A stretch of DNA of 64,000 nt from an uncultured Flavobacteriales bacterium (lineage in GTDB: Bacteria; Bacteroidota; Bacteroidia; Flavobacteriales; Crocinitomicaceae). The DNA is taken from contig CAMLFH010000003.1 in NCBI GenBank assembly GCA_946479285.1, forward strand, positions 237,019 through 301,018, in the 5' to 3' direction. This document shows positions 60,396-64,000 of the stretch, one piece after another (within the stretch, counting starts at the first letter, position 1; every line of letters begins with the position of its first letter). The translations under genes and the position numbers were made by a program. A model generated the notes under the pieces. That model had not been told where the DNA came from, did not search any database, and saw only the letters and a list, made by a program, of their open reading frames with translations.

Positions 60396-61397
60396 TTATG
60401 GATTCCCTTCTCCTCCGCTGGCCCCATAAATCTGACCGGTCGCATAACTGGCATCAGCTGCGGCAAGTTGTACGTAAATAGACGCAAGTTCTGCAGGCTG
60501 TCCGGGCCTTCCCATAGGGGTCTTCGCGCCAAATTCCATTAATTTTTCCTGGGTTGCACCGCCACTTACCTGCAAAGGGGTCCAAATTGGTCCGGGTGCT
60601 ACGCCATTGACGCGGATTCCTTTCGGTCCAAGTTGTTTTGCAAGTGATTTGATGTAATTGGTTGTAGCAGCTTTCGTTTGGGCATAATCATACAAATCTT
60701 CTGACGGATCATAAGCCTGAACTGAAGATGTCCCAATAATCGCTGAACCCGGTTTTAAATGAGGTAAAGCAGCTTTTATAAGCCAAAACGGCGCATAAAT
60801 ATTTGTTTTCATCGTTGCATCGAAGTCTTCGGAGGAAATATCCAAAACAGAAGGACGGGTTTGTTGTCTGGCAGCATTGTTCACCAAAATATCAAGTCCG
60901 CCAAGTGCAGCTACTGCATCGGAGATCAATTTTTTGCAAAATTCTTCATTTCGTAAATCACCGGGAAGCGCAATTGCTTTTCGGCCCTCCGCTTTAATCA
61001 GTTTAATGACTTCAACGGCATCTTCTTCTTCATCAGGGAGATAATTGATTGCCACATCAGCACCTTCCCGTGCATAAGCAATTGCAGCAGCGCGCCCCAT
61101 TCCTGAATCACCGCCTGTAATCAATGCTTTGCGTCCGTTCAACCGCCCGGAACCTTTATAACTTGTTTCGCCGTGATCCGGGCGCGGGTCCATTTTACCG
61201 GCAAGGCCAGGCCAGGGCTGTGATTGTTTCTTAAACGGAGGTTTCGGATACTTTTTAGTTGGATCTTCTAATGCTTTGGGTACAACCAAAGAAGGTGTTT
61301 CTCCTTTTGCCAAAACCGGCGTTACTGCAACAGTTGCCAAAACTGCTCCAATACTTCCAAGCGCCTTGCGGCGATTCATTGCATGTTCTTCGCTCAT
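60396..61397 (-). CDS. Short-chain dehydrogenase/reductase with Tat-like leader
   Basis: This 333-residue member of the stress-associated SDR group (YhdF/YghA-like) has a Rossmann domain with cofactor motif LITGGDSGMGRAAAIAYAREGADVAI, NNAARQQ, the active-site GTSSVQAY with catalytic Tyr/Lys in YDYAQTKAATTNYIKSL, and NGVAPGPIWTPLQV. Ahead of it, MNRRKALGSIGAVLATVAVTPVLAKG carries a twin-arginine type leader, so it may be folded in the cytoplasm with bound cofactor and then exported. The ATG four codons upstream (MSEEHA) is used here. It heads an operon with DUF6766. Confidence 0.88.
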   Translation of the reverse strand: MSEEHAMNRRKALGSIGAVLATVAVTPVLAKGETPSLVVPKALEDPTKKYPKPPFKKQSQPWPGLAGKMDPRPDHGETSYKGSGRLNGRKALITGGDSGMGRAAAIAYAREGADVAINYLPDEEEDAVEVIKLIKAEGRKAIALPGDLRNEEFCKKLISDAVAALGGLDILVNNAARQQTRPSVLDISSEDFDATMKTNIYAPFWLIKAALPHLKPGSAIIGTSSVQAYDPSEDLYDYAQTKAATTNYIKSLAKQLGPKGIRVNGVAPGPIWTPLQVSGGATQEKLMEFGAKTPMGRPGQPAELASIYVQLAAADASYATGQIYGASGGEGNP

Positions 61398-61426
61398 TTC
61401 TTCCGGATTTAAATTTTTTAGTATAG

Positions 61427-61466
61427 AAAAGGGAGAGTCTAACCTTCATCTCAAACTCTCCCTTTT
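61427..61466. terminator. 12-bp perfect hairpin upstream of the SDR gene
   Basis: AAAAGGGAGAGT (61427-61438) is the exact reverse complement of 61455-61466. It lies about 160 bases after the DUF72 stop and 30 bases before the SDR start, so it could end the first transcript or act as a leader hairpin. Confidence 0.55.
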
Positions 61467-61623
61467 GCTACTTAACCCACACTACCACACATGGACTACT
61501 TAAATCTTTTATCAAAAATAAGCACCATGGAAAGAGAACTGTTTACACATTGCCAATAGCGATTTACATAATTCTTAGAATTGTTAAGAATCAGGATTAC
61601 TCCCCTTTTCAGAGATCTGTTTT

Positions 61624-62349
61624 CTAACTGCGTACCGCTATTTTCTGCAGCTGTTTTGCATTTTCATATCCTGCTTCATAATAAGTATTATTGAAATAGA
61701 TGCAGCACCTTTTAGATTCACCCGGGATCTCTTTATAAAATTGCTCCAGCTGACCGGTTTCATAGGATGATTTGAACAAAACAGGATTTCCATGCAATCT
61801 CAGGTAAAACTCCTCACTCGTATGCATGAAGAAGGTTTCCATTCCCGGAAAATCCACGTTGCAAAAAGTGATGTTTGCTTCTTCCATTTTTTGTTGAACG
61901 GTTGGATTCCACCAGGAAATATGCCGGAATTCTACCACATTTTCCGGAAGATGCGGGATCATCTCAAACACCAAATTCAGGTTCTCTTCCGAATATTGAA
62001 AAGAAGGCGGCAGTTGAAACAAAAAATGTATGCATTTCTCTTTTAAGCCTTCCCGGATCAGCGCCTGAAAATCAGTAATCAATAACGCAGATTCTTTGAG
62101 TTTTAAAAGATGTGTGATCTGTTTGCTCATTTTGACCGAAAAACGAAAATTTGCCGGAGTAGCAGCGTAGTATTTTTCCAGGTCCGAAAGCTTTGGTGTG
62201 CGATAGAAAGTTCCATTGAGTTCCACCGTATTAAAGACCGTGCTGAAATATGCCAGCCAGTCTTTTGGCTTTATGTCCTCCGGGTAGAATTTCTTCTTCC
62301 ATGCCGGATAGTAATATCCCGAACAACCGATGTATTGATTTTTACTCAT
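61624..62349 (-). CDS. DUF72 TIM-barrel protein
   Basis: This 241-residue DUF72-family protein is probably a TIM barrel. The start MSKNQYIGCSGYYYPAWKKKFYP, then FSTVFNTVELNGTFYRTP, FRFSVKMSKQITH, FLFQLPPSF, VVEFRHISWW and YLRLHGN mark successive barrel strands typical of the family. Its activity is unknown despite wide distribution. I chose the second ATG; the first (62379) adds ten residues. It is monocistronic. Confidence 0.88.
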   Translation of the reverse strand: MSKNQYIGCSGYYYPAWKKKFYPEDIKPKDWLAYFSTVFNTVELNGTFYRTPKLSDLEKYYAATPANFRFSVKMSKQITHLLKLKESALLITDFQALIREGLKEKCIHFLFQLPPSFQYSEENLNLVFEMIPHLPENVVEFRHISWWNPTVQQKMEEANITFCNVDFPGMETFFMHTSEEFYLRLHGNPVLFKSSYETGQLEQFYKEIPGESKRCCIYFNNTYYEAGYENAKQLQKIAVRS

Positions 62350-62490
62350 ATTTAAATCTTTTTTATTTCCTACGGACATACACAGAATTCCTTAACAAAA
62401 TACAACACAAACGATTTTTAATCGCCGATTCAATATCTTAACTTAGAGAAACACTTCCACCGGGATATAGTATTCAGTAAATCAGAAGTT

Positions 62491-62640
62491 ATGACACGAG
62501 AAGCAAAAAAAAACGAGGAAGAACAATTGAAGCAAGACAACGTTTCAGGAATCAAAGAAACGGCTAAAAAAACGGATCGCCGGAATCCCAAAAAAGGCCT
62601 TCCGATAAATAGCCCGGGGCGCGAAAGTTCCAAAGAATAA
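62491..62640 (+). CDS. Small basic hydrophilic protein
   Basis: This 49-residue frame starts MTREAKKNEEEQLKQDNV, ends GLPINSPGRESSKE and is strongly charged, with no hydrophobic segment. The tail pattern KKGLPINSPGR recalls small uncharacterised Bacteroidota proteins. It is preceded by an A-rich initiation region and converges with the DUF763 gene, leaving only 3 bases between the stops. It is probably an intrinsically disordered DNA- or RNA-associated protein, but that is inference. Confidence 0.55.
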   Translation: MTREAKKNEEEQLKQDNVSGIKETAKKTDRRNPKKGLPINSPGRESSKE

Positions 62641-62643
62641 CAA

Positions 62644-63867
62644 TTAGAACAAACTCAGCTGTCCGTCATCTTTGGGCGGCTGAGCTTTTCCAAAAATAGT
62701 TCTCCCGCCGTAGAGATGAGATTCAGCCCTTTCTTTTGCAATCGCTTTGTCGAATAGTCCTTCATCCGGAACAAATTGTTGTTCAACTATCCTGCTCACC
62801 AAATGCAGGTTTTTAATAGCCTGGCTCTTGTCGGAATTTCCAATTTTAGCTTTCTCAACAGCTGTTTGGAGAATTTGGATCGTTTCATCGTAAACAGTCG
62901 TTGGCACCGGGAACGGATGACCATCTTTTCCACCATGAGCAAATGAGAATCGTCCGGGATCGGTAAACCGGGAAGGCGTACCGTGGATAACTTCACTTAC
63001 CAAAGCCAATGATTGAATGGTTCTCGGGCCTACTCCTTCCAACAAGAGCAGCGATTCAAAATCACGTAATCCTTTATCATGAGCCATCGCCAAAACACTT
63101 CCGAGCCGTTTCAAATTCACATCTTCCGCTCTTAATTCATGATGTCGGGGAAGAATGAGTCTTTGCACTTCCGGAATAATTACCGACGGTTTTTCTGCAA
63201 CTAACTCCAATATTCCTGTTTTGGCCGAATCCGCTTCCTTGTCCGTCAAATTCAGGATCTCGCCCTGGTTTTTTCCATAAATGAAGCTATGTGGTGTTTC
63301 GATAAATGATTTAATACTTTCCGAATGCCAATGATAACGGCGGGCCATTCCTGAGGAATCATCCATTCCCTGTTGAATGACAGTCCACTCGCCTTCATTT
63401 GTGACCACAAAGCTGTGCATGTAAATCTGGAAACCATCCTGAATGGCATTATTATCTACCTTGGCAGTAAGCCTGCTTGATCGCACCAATTCATTGCCGT
63501 CAAGACCGGTTTTGTCCGAATATCGAAGCAATTCTGCGGGTGTATTCCGCGAATGTTTTCCTTTTCCTCCGGCAATGTAAATTCCCAATTCATTAGAACG
63601 GTAATTCACTGCTCCTTTCAAAGCTCCCATCACAGAAGTTGTAATACCGGATGAATGCCAATCCATGCCCAGAACACAACCAAATGCCTGGAACCAAAAC
63701 GGATCACTCAAGCGGCTCAACACTGCTGATTTTCCGTATTCCTGAACAATTGATTCCACGATAGCTCCACCAAGTAAACGCATGCGTTCAGCCAGCCACG
63801 GTGGTACTTTTCCGTAGTGCAGCGGAAGATCGGCATAACGCCGGGAATCGAAATAAAGTTTGGGCAT
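62644..63867 (-). CDS. DUF763 family protein
   Basis: This 407-residue DUF763 protein has the N-terminal YADLPLHYGKVPPWLAERM, then PFWFQAFGCVLGMDWHSSGITTSVMGALK, the central IQQGMDD and LPRHHEL, and a helix-hairpin-helix-like LLLEGVGPRTIQSLALVSEVIHG. It ends in a Gln-rich tail. The family is widespread, often with DNA-related neighbours, but its biochemistry is unresolved. The ATG at 63867 is preferred because a promoter box (TAACTTTG) sits directly upstream of it; the longer frame from 63909 would start before that box. Confidence 0.85.
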   Translation of the reverse strand: MPKLYFDSRRYADLPLHYGKVPPWLAERMRLLGGAIVESIVQEYGKSAVLSRLSDPFWFQAFGCVLGMDWHSSGITTSVMGALKGAVNYRSNELGIYIAGGKGKHSRNTPAELLRYSDKTGLDGNELVRSSRLTAKVDNNAIQDGFQIYMHSFVVTNEGEWTVIQQGMDDSSGMARRYHWHSESIKSFIETPHSFIYGKNQGEILNLTDKEADSAKTGILELVAEKPSVIIPEVQRLILPRHHELRAEDVNLKRLGSVLAMAHDKGLRDFESLLLLEGVGPRTIQSLALVSEVIHGTPSRFTDPGRFSFAHGGKDGHPFPVPTTVYDETIQILQTAVEKAKIGNSDKSQAIKNLHLVSRIVEQQFVPDEGLFDKAIAKERAESHLYGGRTIFGKAQPPKDDGQLSLF

Positions 63868-63870
63868 ATA

Positions 63871-63878
63871 CAAAGTTA
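63871..63878 (-). promoter_or_regulatory. -7 promoter box of the DUF763 gene (TAACTTTG)
   Basis: This is a perfect TAnnTTTG match only 3 bases before the ATG, implying a leaderless or nearly leaderless mRNA. No -33 TTG is seen at the usual spacing. Confidence 0.5.
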
Positions 63879-63939
63879 CGGAAGTCGCTTCAACACGCAC
63901 GCCCGACAATTGTTAAAAAACCAGTTTCAGCCAAAAAAA

Positions 63940-63966
63940 AGGCAGTTGTAAGCTGCCTTTTTGGTA
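63940..63966 (-). terminator. Terminator of the gene entering from the right edge
   Basis: AGGCAG (63940-63945) pairs with CTGCCT (63953-63958), flanked by A-runs that become a T-run on the minus strand. Confidence 0.65.
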
Positions 63967-63969
63967 GAA

Positions 63970-64000
63970 TTATTTTTTCTTTCCCGTTGTGGAATCTCCA
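63970..64000 (-). CDS. C-terminal end of a gene cut by the window edge
   Basis: The minus strand ends with GDSTTGKKK followed by TAA, placed just before a terminator. The nine visible residues are a Lys-rich tail and do not allow a function to be assigned. Confidence 0.35.
   Translation of the reverse strand, partial: GDSTTGKKK

Noticed and set aside
61467..61532. C-rich stretch and 22-codon frame after the hairpin, reminiscent of the 15.2-kb RNA
   Set aside because: The order of elements and strand are not the same as at 15.2 kb and no promoter box was found, so a shared RNA family is not supported.
1..64000. Defence system, CRISPR array, prophage or integrative element
   Set aside because: No cas, restriction-modification, toxin-antitoxin, integrase, transposase or phage gene and no regularly spaced direct repeats were seen.

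Overview
The window comes from a free-living Bacteroidota, most like the Flavobacteriales/Crocinitomicaceae (for example Fluviicola). Support comes from moderate AT richness, promoters of the TAnnTTTG type, A-rich leaders without a strong Shine-Dalgarno, five secreted proteins that end in a type IX secretion (T9SS type A) sorting domain, a TonB-dependent receptor with a carboxypeptidase-regulatory-like N-terminus, a LytS/LytTR system with a propeller sensor, and DUF2911, DUF4331, YceI, YtxH and DUF6766 proteins. No phage, insertion sequence, CRISPR array, rRNA or tRNA gene was seen.

Layout. 1-6.1 kb: the end of dnaG, an MscS channel, a four-gene surface-polysaccharide cassette (WavE-like transferase, kinase fused to a degenerate nucleotidyltransferase, EcbF/BcbF-type phosphatase, nucleotidyltransferase), then inorganic pyrophosphatase. 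6.1-15.1 kb: single genes for envelope and housekeeping work (DUF2911, VWA protein, lysozyme-like protein, NTF2-like protein, YdjC deacetylase, CorA, two YceI, Ogt). 15.1-25.3 kb: a candidate small RNA or leader transcript, a T9SS propeller protein, KgtP, TspO, a PIG-L deacetylase coupled to a hidden 36-residue membrane protein and a sodium/solute symporter, and a second DUF2911 protein. 25.3-28.8 kb: a lipoprotein resembling an RND docking subdomain, two tandem AraC regulators, a YtxH/Lmo0937 stress pair, and an outer-membrane barrel protein. 29.2-37.1 kb: a minus-strand array with two DUF4331 proteins, a TPR lipoprotein and a TonB receptor. 37.3-43.7 kb: a GbsR/MarR-controlled tripartite RND efflux operon. 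43.8-55.1 kb: secreted T9SS proteins (phospholipase D-like, sialidase-like, SBBP repeats), a propeller histidine kinase with its LytTR regulator, and a lipoprotein. 55.3-59.3 kb: a GH130 phosphorylase, a large GT4 protein and PncC, with a decayed second pncC 3' end. 59.3-64 kb: a stress cluster (YtxH, DUF6766, Tat-type SDR), DUF72, a small basic protein and DUF763.

The most unusual signals are non-coding. (i) A ~220-nt minus-strand transcription unit at about 15.17-15.40 kb has a TATCTTTG promoter, a 14-codon ORF, a C-rich repetitive body and a 13-bp terminator stem. (ii) A 67-nt multi-tier stem-loop lies upstream of corA. (iii) A family of interspersed palindromes with a GATCAGTCGYGACCGATC-like core includes a perfect 40-bp palindrome. 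(iv) G/C-rich REP-like repeats are also present. (v) The ppa promoter and leader are copied upstream of the polysaccharide cassette. Two real genes below 60 residues and a third probable one were recovered by hand.
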